Below are positions 45,030-53,941 of a DNA stretch of 64,000 nucleotides, piece by piece. Made by a program: the position numbers and the translations under genes. The first letter of the stretch is position 1; every line of letters starts with the position of its first letter. Where the stretch lies: NCBI RefSeq assembly GCF_013328205.1, contig NZ_JABULH010000003.1, forward strand, positions 310,001 through 374,000. The letters run 5' to 3'. This stretch comes from Sphingomonas hominis (GTDB taxonomy: Bacteria; Pseudomonadota; Alphaproteobacteria; Sphingomonadales; Sphingomonadaceae). The notes below the pieces were generated by a model, which was not told the origin of the DNA, did no database searches, and saw nothing but the letters and a program-made list of their open reading frames with translations.

Positions 45030-45542
45030 GTGCACGAGATAGAGGACGCGGTTCTGCGGTCGGTCGTTGCCTTTTCCTTGATGGCATCAGCGATCCCGGC
45101 GGCTTCAAGCCCGCTTCCGCCACCACCGGAATACGTCTGGTCAGCTAGTAAGATTTTGGCAGATGCCTCGATCAAAGATCAAGCGCGTGTCGCACCGCTT
45201 TTTGCTGAAGACGTTCAGGTCACGAAAGACGGCAAGCCCCTTGCAGCCAATAAGACAGAGTGGATGAGCTTCTGGCTTAAGGACCGGAAGCACTTTTTCG
45301 GCAAGACCCTTCTATACAGCATGGGTCGTCGTGACGCGGGCGTCCTGCTTGTGTTAGATCAATTCGATACTCGAGACAATTTCACGAACCCGCCGCCGCC
45401 CGGCGATGCGCAGTGGTCCACGCGGTCTACATTGTACGCTTTCGGGTCCGACGGTTTGGTTCACTCGGTGCAGATCTCCGAGGTGGACTCATTCCTAATC
45501 AAAGCCGATCCAAAAGATGAGCAGTCCTCAGATAAGGATTAA
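45030..45542 (+). CDS. Hypothetical exported protein, SnoaL-like fold possible
   Basis: The 170-residue protein starts with GTG at 45030 and has a signal-like N-terminus (VVAFSLMASAIPAASS, cleavage around residue 27). The body contains EYVWSASKILADASIKDQ, LFAEDVQVTKDGKPLAAN and TEWMSFWLKDRKHFFG. This pattern of a helix followed by curved strands is reminiscent of SnoaL/NTF2-like small domains, as judged by eye only. Codon use is much less GC-rich than in the rest of the window. It follows a 1.2 kb gene-free, repeat-rich stretch and has no operon partner. Confidence 0.62.
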   Translation: MHEIEDAVLRSVVAFSLMASAIPAASSPLPPPPEYVWSASKILADASIKDQARVAPLFAEDVQVTKDGKPLAANKTEWMSFWLKDRKHFFGKTLLYSMGRRDAGVLLVLDQFDTRDNFTNPPPPGDAQWSTRSTLYAFGSDGLVHSVQISEVDSFLIKADPKDEQSSDKD

Positions 45543-45564
45543 GGATCTGCACTATGTGAGGGGA

Positions 45565-45592
45565 GAATGTCCGCTTTCGCCCAATTGCGGAC
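45565..45592. repeat. Dispersed stem-loop repeat, copy C
   Basis: GAATGTCCGC then TTTCGCCCAATT then GCGGAC. The 6-bp stem GTCCGC/GCGGAC is perfect, and the extension GAAT mirrors the ATTC seen to the right of copies A and B. Confidence 0.65.
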
Positions 45593-45613
45593 GCCCGTTC
45601 AGGTGCAGCTAGA

Positions 45614-46120
45614 TCAAGGAATGGCGGGGAACTCGATCTGCGGCGCCTTCTCGCTGCGATTTGGCACCCTACATTTGGCCAAATCAAAAAACGCGCGGGG
45701 AAGGCTATCCCGCTCCGCAGCTGTGGTGGAATACCATGCCAGGTGACCGACGTCTGGAAGCAGCAGGTGAGCCGGAGCCACGTCACGAGCTTTAAGAATG
45801 TCCGGACGTAGATCGTAAGATGCATCGGTGGCGAACATCTCTATGTCCCGCCTGATTGCCTGGCCAACGAAAGGCGAATTGGCCTCTCGTACCCAAGCCA
45901 AATTCGTCTTTTGGTCGGTCCCGCCTTGCCACGGAAGGAACCAGTAGGACCTGCCCGATCTTGCGACATGCACGTCGAGCGCCAGTCCAGTCGGCCAGTC
46001 AGAACTCGTTTGAACGTTATAGAACCGAGCCGTGACGCCGGGAGCGCCACGGAGGACATACTGTGCGTTCTCGATTGAGCAGGAGGCGATAGAAGCAGCG
46101 ATTGCTAAAGCGAGGATCAT
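45614..46120 (-). CDS. Hypothetical lipoprotein, orphan
   Basis: The 168-residue protein begins MILALAIAASIASC, a short lipoprotein signal with Cys14 as the lipidation site. The ATG at 46120 was chosen for this; the open frame 39 bp upstream would add a charged stretch that spoils the signal. The mature part includes RSYWFLPWQGGTDQKTNLAW and SYDLRPDILKARDV, compatible with a small alpha/beta or beta domain. No family is recognised. Like the gene at 45030-45542 it has lower GC than the core genome, and both flank a copy of the stem-loop repeat. Confidence 0.62.
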   Translation of the reverse strand: MILALAIAASIASCSIENAQYVLRGAPGVTARFYNVQTSSDWPTGLALDVHVARSGRSYWFLPWQGGTDQKTNLAWVREANSPFVGQAIRRDIEMFATDASYDLRPDILKARDVAPAHLLLPDVGHLAWYSTTAAERDSLPRAFFDLAKCRVPNRSEKAPQIEFPAIP

Positions 46121-46405
46121 ACCCAAGTCTAGCTGATCTTCGGCCGCTTTCCACCACAACCAGATATCCCGCTTACGGGATCAGGTTACGCGTGGACTGT
46201 CAAAAGTTATACCTACTCACGCCGGCAAGGGAGCCGTGCTGGGCGGGATGGATGCCGGAACGGGTTCGGCATGAACCGCAATGGCAGGTGCCGGGATGTG
46301 CTTGAGAGCCGTTCGGATCACCCGATGACTGCAATCCGCTACTGAGTTGGTTCGTTGGTTGTAGCGGAAAGGCGGTCGGCGCTCATCCGACGGTGCTGAG
46401 CCCGC

Positions 46406-47758
46406 TCAATCCTCTATCCCCGCCAGGTCGCGCGCGGCGCTCTGCAGGAGTTCCTCGATCGTCGGGTGATACCACGGCTGGTCCGCGAAGGTCGCGGCGT
46501 CGGTGCCGCGGTCGATGGCGAGTGCGACGAGGTGGCCGAGGTGCTCGCCCTCCGGTGCGACGATGGTGGCGCCGATCAGCGTGCCGTCGCGGTCGGCGTA
46601 GAGGCGCACCACGCCCTCGTCGTGGCCGTCGGCGGTGGCGCGGCCATTGTCGCACACCTTGGCCGAGCCGATCCGCGCGTCGTCGGGCAGGTCGCCGAAG
46701 TCGGTACCGACCTGCACGAGGTTGGGCTCGGTAAAGGCGATCGCGAGTGCGGGGAGTTTGCGGGCTGCCGCGCCGCCCGCCGCGACATCGCCCGCGATGC
46801 GTCCGCCGCGCGCGGCCTCGTGCAGCACCGGGCGCCACGCATTCGCGTCGCCCGCGATGAAGATGTTGCTGTTGCCGCAGCGCCGCGTGGTTTCCTCGAA
46901 CAGCGGCGTGCCGTGATCGTCGCGCTCCAGGCCGGTGGAATCGAGGTCGAGGTCGCCCAGCAGCGGCTTGCGCCCGGTTGCGGCGAGGATCAGGTCGACC
47001 TCGACCGCGCCGCCGTTCCACGACAATCGCGCGCCGCCCTCGACCGGTGTCGCCTCCGCCTCGACGCCGAGGTGAAGGTCGACCTCTTGTCCAAGTGCGC
47101 GGATCGCCGCGTCATTGGCTTGGGGGTCGGACAGGCCGCCGATCGTCTCGCCGGGATCGAACACGCTGACCTTGACGCCCAGCCGCGCGAACGCCTGCGC
47201 GAGTTCGAGCCCGAGCGGTCCCGCGCCCAGCACTGCCATGCGGCGTGGCAGATGGTCGAGTTCGAAGATCGTCTCGTTGGTGTGGACGCGGTCGCGGACC
47301 GCGTCGAGGCTGTCGGGGATGATCGGCGTGCTGCCGGTCGCGATCACGATGCCACCGCGCGCGACGATCCGAATGCCGTTGACCGTGACCGCATCGGCGC
47401 CGTCGAAGCGCGCGACACCGTGGAGGCGATGCGCGTCGGGGATGGCGTGATAATCCTCCAGCACCGAGGCGACGAAGCGGTCGCGCTCGCGCCGTACGCG
47501 CGCCCACATCGCCGGCACGTCGATCTCGACCGTGCCGGTGCGCACGCCGAACGTGTCGGCGTGACGCGCCTGATGCGCGGTGCGCGCGGCGGCGATCAGC
47601 AGCTTCGACGGCATGCAGCCGACGCGGGTGCAAGTCGATCCGCCGGGGCCGCGCTCGACGATCACCGTGTCGGCACCGCGCGCGGTCGCGGCCTTGTACG
47701 CTTTCAACCCGGCGGTCCCCGCGCCGATGATGACCACGTCGCATGTTCTGTCGGTCAC
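46406..47758 (-). CDS. Dihydrolipoamide dehydrogenase-like flavoprotein disulphide reductase
   Basis: The 450-residue protein has the FAD-binding GAGTAGLKA at residues 12-20, the redox-active disulphide Cys43/Cys48 in GSTCTRVGCMPSK, the NAD-binding GAGPLGLELA, and a C-terminal dimer region with the catalytic His-Glu pair in YHPTIEELL. It therefore belongs to class I pyridine nucleotide-disulphide oxidoreductases and is annotated as dihydrolipoyl dehydrogenase by similarity. It is not next to 2-oxoacid dehydrogenase subunits, and the usual GGTCLNVGC is altered, so the physiological disulphide substrate may differ. Confidence 0.88.
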   Translation of the reverse strand: MTDRTCDVVIIGAGTAGLKAYKAATARGADTVIVERGPGGSTCTRVGCMPSKLLIAAARTAHQARHADTFGVRTGTVEIDVPAMWARVRRERDRFVASVLEDYHAIPDAHRLHGVARFDGADAVTVNGIRIVARGGIVIATGSTPIIPDSLDAVRDRVHTNETIFELDHLPRRMAVLGAGPLGLELAQAFARLGVKVSVFDPGETIGGLSDPQANDAAIRALGQEVDLHLGVEAEATPVEGGARLSWNGGAVEVDLILAATGRKPLLGDLDLDSTGLERDDHGTPLFEETTRRCGNSNIFIAGDANAWRPVLHEAARGGRIAGDVAAGGAAARKLPALAIAFTEPNLVQVGTDFGDLPDDARIGSAKVCDNGRATADGHDEGVVRLYADRDGTLIGATIVAPEGEHLGHLVALAIDRGTDAATFADQPWYHPTIEELLQSAARDLAGIED

Positions 47759-47885
47759 TTGATTGCCCTTTCGCGGACACCGTGTCCGAACTTATCCTGT
47801 ATCAAGAACTGAGGCGCACGGGTGTTCCAGTGCAACCGCGCGATCGCTGACATGGTTGAGCACGCCGACACAGGAGGCGTGAGCG

Positions 47886-48149
47886 GTGGCGGTGAGTGAC
47901 GATTACGCGCGCGGACGGCGCGACGGGCTGCGGCTGGCACTCGCCACGCTGGCGGCGGAGGAGGCGAAATGGGCGGCGCTGCTGAGGGAAAGCCGGTCGT
48001 GGCGGACCAACCAGATCCGCGAAGTTCGGCACAAGGCGCTGCAGGTCGCGCAGACGCGCGTGCAGACGATCCTCAATCGGCTGACGCCGAAGGGTGATCC
48101 GGCAATCGACGAGGAAGTGGCGGCGGCGCTCGACCGGCTGGGATTGTGA
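47886..48149 (+). CDS. Small helical hypothetical protein
   Basis: The 87-residue protein starts with GTG behind AGGAGG (spacing about 9). It consists of helices with many Arg, Glu and Ala residues (DDYARGRRDGLRLALATLAA, then WRTNQIREVRHKALQVAQTR) and looks coiled-coil-like. No family is recognised. It is divergent from the flavoprotein gene and followed by a REP-like repeat. Confidence 0.65.
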   Translation: MAVSDDYARGRRDGLRLALATLAAEEAKWAALLRESRSWRTNQIREVRHKALQVAQTRVQTILNRLTPKGDPAIDEEVAAALDRLGL

Positions 48150-48175
48150 GCGGGGCGCTTGATCTGCTGGGTCCA

Positions 48176-48268
48176 CTCGTCACCCCAGGCTTGATCCGAG
48201 GTCCCGCTTCTTGGACGGGGCGGGAGAAGGCAGCGGGATCCCGGATCGAGTCCGGGATGACGGGGTCA
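48176..48268. repeat. REP-like intergenic inverted repeat, copy 3 of 3
   Basis: CTTGATCCGAGGTCCCGCTT on the left is nearly the reverse complement of AGCGGGATCCCGGATCGAG on the right, giving a long stem; GTCCGGGATGACG ends the unit. It lies between the ends of two convergent genes. Confidence 0.75.
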
Positions 48269-48340
48269 TAGGTCGGATATTGTATCAGACGTCGAGGGGT
48301 GCCTCCGCGCGCGATGGCGAGGTGGCACCCTCGACCTCGA

Positions 48341-49234
48341 TCAGGCGATGCCCGCGCCGCCGGTGACGCCGTACACCTCGCCGTTGATATAGCTCGCCTC
48401 CTGGCTGGCGAGCAGCACGTAGACGGGGGCGATCTCGACCGGCTGGCCGGGGCGGCCGTAGGCGCTCTTCTCGCCGAAAGTCATCACCGCCTCGGGCGGC
48501 TGCCCGCCGGAGGATTGCAGCGGCGTCCAGAACGGACCCGGCGCGACGACGTTGGCGCGGATGCCTTTTTCCAGCAATTGCGCGGCCAGCGCCTTGGTAT
48601 AAGCGACGATGCCCGCCTTGGTGGTCGCGTAATCGAGCAGCGTTGCCGACGGATCATACGCCTGGACCGAGGCGGTGGTGATGATCGCCGCGCCCGCGGG
48701 CAAATGCGGCACCGCGGCCTGGGTGATCCAGTGCATCGCGTAAAGGTTGGTCTTCATCGTCTCGTCGAAATCCTTCGACGATACCTCGAACAGGTTCTCG
48801 CGGCTCTGCTGGTGGCCGGCGTTGATGACGAGCAGGTCGAGCCCGCCGAGCTTCTCCACGGCCTGTTCGACCATCGTGCGGCACCAATCCTCGTCGGTGA
48901 TGTCACCGGGCAGGTCGACCGCGGTGCGCCCTTCCGCCTCGATCAGCTTGATGACATCGGCCGCGTCGGCCTTCTCGGCCGGCAGGTAGGAGATCGCGAC
49001 ATCGGCACCTTCGCGCGCGAAGGCGATCGCGGCGGCGCGGCCGATCCCGCTGTCGCCGCCGGTGACCAGCGCACGGCGTCCGGCGAGCCGGCCCGAGCCT
49101 TTGTAGCTCGTCTCGCCATGGTCGGGCACCGGGTCCATCTTGCGCGCTTCACCGGGCACCGGCTGCGGTTGGCGCGGGAAGGGGGGCTTGGGATATTGCG
49201 CGCGCGGGTCCTGCATCGTCAGGCGATCGGTCAT
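48341..49234 (-). CDS. SDR-family oxidoreductase (glucose-1-dehydrogenase/YghA-like)
   Basis: The 297-residue short-chain dehydrogenase has an extended N-terminal leader (QDPRAQYPKPPFPRQPQPVP, about 45 residues) typical of the YghA/YhdF subgroup. The cofactor motif TGGDSGIGRAAA, NAGHQQ (the NNAG position), the catalytic Ser in TTASVQAY and the YxxxK in DYATTKAG follow. AGGAG precedes the ATG at 49234. Substrate unknown; relatives are general-stress or sugar/aldehyde reductases. It lies 46 bp behind the GH15 gene on the same strand, so they may be co-transcribed. Confidence 0.92.
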   Translation of the reverse strand: MTDRLTMQDPRAQYPKPPFPRQPQPVPGEARKMDPVPDHGETSYKGSGRLAGRRALVTGGDSGIGRAAAIAFAREGADVAISYLPAEKADAADVIKLIEAEGRTAVDLPGDITDEDWCRTMVEQAVEKLGGLDLLVINAGHQQSRENLFEVSSKDFDETMKTNLYAMHWITQAAVPHLPAGAAIITTASVQAYDPSATLLDYATTKAGIVAYTKALAAQLLEKGIRANVVAPGPFWTPLQSSGGQPPEAVMTFGEKSAYGRPGQPVEIAPVYVLLASQEASYINGEVYGVTGGAGIA

Positions 49235-49280
49235 CGGTTCTTCTCCTGGGGGAATGGGGTGCGAACGCGCGAGCACGCGA

Positions 49281-51158
49281 TCAGTCGCAGTCGCCGGCCT
49301 GGTCGACCACCGCGAGCGCCATAACGTGCGCCAGGTGGCTCAACCCTTGCGGGAGGTTGCCGAGGAAGGCGCCAGTCGCGGGGTCGATCATCTCGGCCAG
49401 AATGCCGTTGCCGTGCGACAATGCCGCGGTCAGCCGTTCGAGTCGCGTGCGCGCCTCATCGCGGTGGCCGAGTTCGGCCAGCGCCTCTACCATCCAGAAC
49501 GAGCAGGCGATGAAGCAGCCTTCCTCCTGCTCCATACCCGAATAGCGGTAGTGGAACGGTCCCGCGCCCAGTTCGCGGTCGATCGCGTCGAGCGTCAGCT
49601 TCAATCGCTCGCGCCCGTCGAAGCCGAAGCGCACCGCGAGCGCCATGGACGCGTCGATCTTGTCACTACCGGGATACATGACGAACGCCTGCTGTGTCTC
49701 CGACCAGCATTCGTCCTCAATCCACTGCGCCACGCGGTCGCGCTCGCGTGACCAGCGTTCGCGGCAGGTGGTGGGAAGTTGGCCCTGATCGGCGAGCTCG
49801 ACCGCGCGGGCGAGCGCTTGCCAGCAACTGACCTTGGACATGGTATAATGCTGCTCGTCCTCCAGCTCCCACATGCCCGCGTCGGGCGTGCGCCAGCGGT
49901 CGGCGCATTCGTCGGCCAGGTGCGAGAGCAGCTCCGCACTCGCGCTGTCTAGGATGTTGCCGCACGCGACGAAGCAGGCGGCGGTTTCGAAAATGTCGCC
50001 GTAAACGCCGTGCTGCTGCTGATCGGTCGCGAGATTGCCGGTGACGACGGGCTGCGACCCGCGATAGCCGGGCATCGCCCATTCGCGCACCGGCGGCACT
50101 GTCCCGCCATCCAGCGTGTAGCAGACGCGCGTGCCCGTTTCGCGCAACTGGTTGAGCAGCCAGGTGAAGGCCGCCTTCGCCTCTGCCTCCGCGCCCGCGG
50201 CCAGGAACGCCTTGATCGTGTATCCCGCGTCGCGGATCCAGGCGTAGCGATAGTCCCAGTTCTTGGCGCCGCCGATCCCCTCGGGCACCGAGGTCGTCGC
50301 CGCCGCCGCGATCGCGCCGGAGGGCGAGTGGAGCAGCAGCTTCAAGGCAAGTGCGCTGCGCAGGAACGCGTCGCGGTCCGCGCCATCGTAGGAGACGCGC
50401 GCGCACCAGTCGCGCCATTCCTGGTCCGATATGTCGATGCGCTCGTCGATCTGGCGGATGGCGGGCGCGACCAGCGGCTCGTCGCGGCCGGCGACGATCG
50501 CCACGGTGCAGCGCTCGCCGGGGCCGACGGTCAGCTCACCGGTGATCCCCTCGTCGGCCCAGTCGCAGCTGAGCAGATCGTCGTGGACGAACAACCCCAG
50601 CACGCGCTCGACGTGGAACACGGTGTGCTCGCCGATGGTGGAATGATACGGGTTGACCGTGTCGCCGCGCCGGCCGGGGCGCATCACGAGGTCGAAACGG
50701 ACATGTCCGTCGATCCCCTCGACCCGCCGCGCGAGTTCAGCCCAAGGCAGGCGGCCGGCGGTGCCGCTGTTCATCGATTCGGTGAGCTTGGCGCGTCCCG
50801 AGGCGGTGGTGAACACCGTCTCCAGCACGTTGCTTCCGGTGCGATAGGCACGTTCGACCGTGAACGGCTCGCTTGGTTGCAGCACGAAGCGCCCGCCGTT
50901 CTCCGCGTCGAGCAAACGGTCGAACAAGGGAGCCGAGTCCATGTTGGGCACGCACCACCAGTCGATCGAGCCGTCGCTGCCCGACAGCGCGACCGAGCGG
51001 CCGTCGCCCAGCGCGCCATATTGTTCGAGCGGCAGGTAACCGTCGATCCGCACGCCGAGCACGTCTTGCTCGTGGCCGCGCTTCGAGAAGTCGGTCAGGT
51101 CGTTCACCGGCGGATCGGCGCGGTGGCGCGTGCGTGCGTGGTTTGCATCACTGCACAA
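49281..51158 (-). CDS. Glycoside hydrolase family 15 (glucoamylase/trehalase-like)
   Basis: The protein is up to 625 residues, with an N-terminal beta-sandwich beginning LPLEQYGALGDGRSVALSGSDGSIDWWCVPNMDS and an (alpha/alpha)6 barrel with NWDYRYAWIRDAGYT and GNLATDQQQHGVYGDIFETA. GSIDW and YRYAWIRDA are hallmark motifs of bacterial GH15. There is no signal peptide, so it is cytoplasmic. It probably hydrolyses alpha-glucosides such as maltodextrins or trehalose. The start is uncertain: TTG at 51158 (weak AGG upstream) is given, while GTG at 51107 would shorten it by 17 residues. It is followed by an SDR gene. Confidence 0.9.
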   Translation of the reverse strand: MCSDANHARTRHRADPPVNDLTDFSKRGHEQDVLGVRIDGYLPLEQYGALGDGRSVALSGSDGSIDWWCVPNMDSAPLFDRLLDAENGGRFVLQPSEPFTVERAYRTGSNVLETVFTTASGRAKLTESMNSGTAGRLPWAELARRVEGIDGHVRFDLVMRPGRRGDTVNPYHSTIGEHTVFHVERVLGLFVHDDLLSCDWADEGITGELTVGPGERCTVAIVAGRDEPLVAPAIRQIDERIDISDQEWRDWCARVSYDGADRDAFLRSALALKLLLHSPSGAIAAAATTSVPEGIGGAKNWDYRYAWIRDAGYTIKAFLAAGAEAEAKAAFTWLLNQLRETGTRVCYTLDGGTVPPVREWAMPGYRGSQPVVTGNLATDQQQHGVYGDIFETAACFVACGNILDSASAELLSHLADECADRWRTPDAGMWELEDEQHYTMSKVSCWQALARAVELADQGQLPTTCRERWSRERDRVAQWIEDECWSETQQAFVMYPGSDKIDASMALAVRFGFDGRERLKLTLDAIDRELGAGPFHYRYSGMEQEEGCFIACSFWMVEALAELGHRDEARTRLERLTAALSHGNGILAEMIDPATGAFLGNLPQGLSHLAHVMALAVVDQAGDCD

Positions 51159-51311
51159 TGTTCTTGACCTGAGTTAGTTCGGCGCGGCGTACAGAAAGCC
51201 TGCACCGGCGTGCGGTCCACGCGCCAGCCGTGGTCGCCGGAGCGGATCGGCCGCTCGCCCGTTTCTGTGGGCACGAGCGCGGCAACGGCGTCGAAACAAG
51301 GAGTGTGGAGC

Positions 51312-51824
51312 ATGATAGCGGACGAAACCGAGACGCTGGTAACGCGCACGGGTTTTCGCTTCTTTCTGCGCGCCGTGAGTCCGCACGACCGCACGACGCT
51401 CGCCACATTGGTCAGCACGGTGTCGGACGAGGATCTGCGCTTCCGCTTTCTGTCGGACGAGCGTGCAGTGAATGAGGAACGTTTCGCGCGGTTCATGTCC
51501 GACCCCGACGCGCGCGTCGCCAGCTTCCTCGCCTTCGACGAGAAGCGTGAGCCGATCGCCTCCGCCACGCTCAAGGGCGATCAGGCGGGCGGGCAGTGCG
51601 AGGTGGCGATCATGATCCGTGCCGCATCGAAGCGCCGTGGGATCGGCTGGACGCTGCTCGATTATCTCGTCGGCTATGCCGGCAATGTTGGCTATTCGAC
51701 CGTGGCCTCGATCGAGGACCGCGACAATCACGCGTCGATCGCGCTTCAGCGGCAGATGGGCTTCACCAGCGAGCCGGTCGCGGACGAGCCGATGCTGGTG
51801 CGCGTGCACCGCCGCCTGCGTTAA
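51312..51824 (+). CDS. GNAT-family N-acetyltransferase
   Basis: The 170-residue protein has a GNAT fold. An N-terminal strand-helix (RFFLRAVSPHDRTTLATLVS) is followed by the acetyl-CoA-binding region around EVAIMIRAASKRRGIGWTLLD (R-G-I-G for Q/RxxGxG) and the C-terminal YSTVASIEDRDNHASIALQR, GFTSE. The style is that of the acetyltransferase domain of protein acetyltransferases (Pat-like), though without their larger domain. GGAG precedes the ATG closely. The gene is divergent from GH15. The substrate is not predictable. Confidence 0.88.
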   Translation: MIADETETLVTRTGFRFFLRAVSPHDRTTLATLVSTVSDEDLRFRFLSDERAVNEERFARFMSDPDARVASFLAFDEKREPIASATLKGDQAGGQCEVAIMIRAASKRRGIGWTLLDYLVGYAGNVGYSTVASIEDRDNHASIALQRQMGFTSEPVADEPMLVRVHRRLR

Positions 51825-52188
51825 AGGAAAGCGCAGCGCGCCGGTGATGACGGGGCACGCCGCTGTCAGCGGCAGGAGCGCGGTGATCGGGGTTCGGTCG
51901 GCGATGCGCTCCGTCGCGGACGGGCGATGACCGTCGAGGTTGCGTAGCGAGAAACAGGAGGCGGGCGTCGCCGCCAGCAACGCGGGGGGTCGATCGGCGG
52001 CGACCTCCGCTCTCCGCCCGATCGCCGACGACGCGTACAGCGGGCCGGTTCAGGTCAGACGGAAAACACGCGCGCGGCGTTGCCGCCGCCGCGTTTAGCC
52101 AATACGCCTGACGTCTTGGCCTAGAAATGGAGCCGTGGGCCAGGTGACCGGCCGTGCTTCCAATGCTTGACGCCGGGTCCGACGCGTC
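51825..52188. other. Intergenic region without recognised content
   Basis: About 360 bp between convergent genes, GC-rich with short imperfect palindromes. No gene, RNA or family repeat was recognised. Confidence 0.45.
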
Positions 52189-52422
52189 TCAACGTTTCCC
52201 GCGCGGGTCGCGCAGCACGGCGAGGCGATCGCGCATCCATTCGCGCTTGAACCGCGCGTAATCGTGGTCGCGCACGTGGATGTCCGCATCCTCGATCCAC
52301 AATTCCAATTCGGTTAACGCATCGCGCTCGTCGTGATCGAGTGTGGCCGGACGAGGAACGCCGGCGCTCAATTCTTCCGCGACGATGTCGCCACCATTCG
52401 CCACACGGTGCAGCGCGGTCAT
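52189..52422 (-). CDS. Small acidic hypothetical protein
   Basis: From ATG 52422 the protein has 77 residues and is not recognised. The middle and end (DHDERDALTELELWIEDADIH, given as ELELWIEDAD and ARFKREWMRDRLAVL) have a credible amphipathic helical pattern. No clear ribosome site precedes the ATG, and the frame stays open further upstream, so both the start and the existence of the gene are uncertain. It is divergent from the monooxygenase-like gene. Confidence 0.45.
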   Translation of the reverse strand: MTALHRVANGGDIVAEELSAGVPRPATLDHDERDALTELELWIEDADIHVRDHDYARFKREWMRDRLAVLRDPRGKR

Positions 52423-52585
52423 GAGAAAGGAACGTTGATCGGCCACCGTGATATCTTGAACAACCCGGCTGAGCGGGCAATCGCGTTTGCTTACACTTCG
52501 ATCGCACGGAGGCCGCCGCGCACGAAACGATGCTGTTCCGCGCTGTCCCTTGTTCGCCGGACCGATCGCCGCCAGCTTGGGCGAC

Positions 52586-53605
52586 ATGAAGAACATCGGT
52601 TTCCTGTCATTCGGCCATTGGTCGGCTTCTCAACAGTCCGCGACGCGATCGGCGCGGGACGTGCTGCTGCAATCGATCGACCTCGCGGTGGCGGCGGAGG
52701 AGCTGGGCGCCGACGGCGCTTATTTCCGCGTCCACCATTTCGCGCAGCAGCTCGCCTCGCCCTTTCCGCTGCTCGCCGCGGTCGGCGCGCGCACCAGCCG
52801 GATCGAGATCGGCACCGGCGTGATCGACATGCGCTACGAAAATCCGTTCTACATGGCGGAGGATGCGGGCTCGGCCGACCTGATCGGCGGTGGGCGACTG
52901 CAATTGGGGCTGAGCCGCGGCTCGCCCGAGCAGGTGATCGATGGCTGGCGCTATTTTGGTTACGCGCCGCCCGAGGGGCAGAGCGACGCCGACATGGGCC
53001 GTCGCCATGCCGAGGTGTTCCTGGAATTGCTGAAGGGCGAGGGGTTCGCGCAGCCCAACTCGCGTCCGATGTTCCCCAACCCGCCGGGGCTGCTGCGGTT
53101 GGAGCCGCATTCGCCCGGTTTGCGCGACCGCATCTGGTGGGGATCGGGGGCGAATGCGACCGCGGTCTGGGCGGCGCAGATGGGGATGAACCTGCAGAGC
53201 TCGACCCTCAAGGCCGACGAGAGCGGCGAGCCGTTCCACGTCCAGCAGGCCAGGCAGATCCGCCTCTACCGCGATGCATGGGCGGAGGCCGGGCACCAGC
53301 GCCAGCCGCGCGTGTCGGTGTCACGCTCGATCTTCGCGATCACCAACGACCGCGATCGGATGTATTTCGGTCGCGACGGCGAGGGTGGCGACCAGATCGG
53401 CGTGATCGACAACATGCGCGCCGTGTTCGGTCGCTCCTACGCCGCCGAGCCCGAACGATTGATCGAGCAGCTACGTGCCGACGAAGCGATCGCCGAGGCG
53501 GACACGTTGCTGCTCACCGTCCCCAACCAGCTCGGCGTCGATTACAACGCGCATGTGATCGAGAGCATCCTGGCCCATGTCGCGCCCGCGCTCGGCTGGC
53601 GCTGA
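52586..53605 (+). CDS. LLM-class flavin-dependent oxidoreductase
   Basis: The 339-residue protein has the TIM-barrel pattern of bacterial luciferase-like oxidoreductases: MKNIGFLSFGHW, AEELGADGAYFRVHHFAQQ, SRIEIGTGVIDMRYENPFYMAEDAG and LGLSRGSPE for FMN binding. The SVSRSIFAI strand comes later. Members use reduced flavin (FMNH2 or F420H2) to oxidise varied substrates. The sequence near the start (HHFAQQLASPFPLLAAV) fits the group annotated as LLM flavin-dependent oxidoreductases of unknown substrate. No flavin reductase is adjacent. Confidence 0.9.
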   Translation: MKNIGFLSFGHWSASQQSATRSARDVLLQSIDLAVAAEELGADGAYFRVHHFAQQLASPFPLLAAVGARTSRIEIGTGVIDMRYENPFYMAEDAGSADLIGGGRLQLGLSRGSPEQVIDGWRYFGYAPPEGQSDADMGRRHAEVFLELLKGEGFAQPNSRPMFPNPPGLLRLEPHSPGLRDRIWWGSGANATAVWAAQMGMNLQSSTLKADESGEPFHVQQARQIRLYRDAWAEAGHQRQPRVSVSRSIFAITNDRDRMYFGRDGEGGDQIGVIDNMRAVFGRSYAAEPERLIEQLRADEAIAEADTLLLTVPNQLGVDYNAHVIESILAHVAPALGWR

Positions 53606-53656
53606 CGCGCGGTCGAGATCGGGGTCGGTCCGGGCGGCTCAGCCGATAACGCCGGC

Positions 53657-53791
53657 TCAGCCGATGACGCCGCCCGCGATCAACAGCATCGTCAGCGTCG
53701 CGATGAGGAGGAAACCGAGATAGTAGAGCCCGCCGGTGATCGGCACCTCCGATTTCTCGTGAAAGGCTTCGTTTTCCATCTGCTCGCTCAT
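53657..53791 (-). CDS. Small single-span membrane protein (44 residues)
   Basis: MSEQMENEAFHEKSE is followed by one hydrophobic segment (GLYYLGFLLIATLTMLLIAGG). Such acidic-N-terminus, single-span small proteins are often real but hard to prove; conservation would decide. It lies antisense to nothing and between the oxidoreductase and radical SAM genes. The ATG at 53791 is the natural start. A short direct repeat, CAGCCGATAACGCCGG and CAGCCGATGACGCCG, covers its stop. Confidence 0.5.
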   Translation of the reverse strand: MSEQMENEAFHEKSEVPITGGLYYLGFLLIATLTMLLIAGGVIG

Positions 53792-53941
53792 CGTGGCCGT
53801 CCCGTGCTGCGCGTCGTTGCATGGTGAACCGGCGGACCGCGCGATCGATCCACGGCCGGTGACGGCGGGGCGCGAACGTGCAGCGCATGAACGGGTGGCG
53901 GCGGGCTCGGAGCCGCACGGCGCGTCGCTCGTTGAGGTCGC

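Noticed and set aside
44235-45148. Short open frames on both strands in the repeat-rich gap
   Set aside because: None has a ribosome site, a plausible composition or a recognisable family, and they cross the repeats.
43890-45592. Insertion sequence in the repeat-rich region
   Set aside because: No transposase frame, terminal inverted repeats or target duplication could be found.
46466-47812. 448-codon open frame antisense to the flavoprotein gene
   Set aside because: No motif; the dihydrolipoamide dehydrogenase-like frame has all cofactor motifs.
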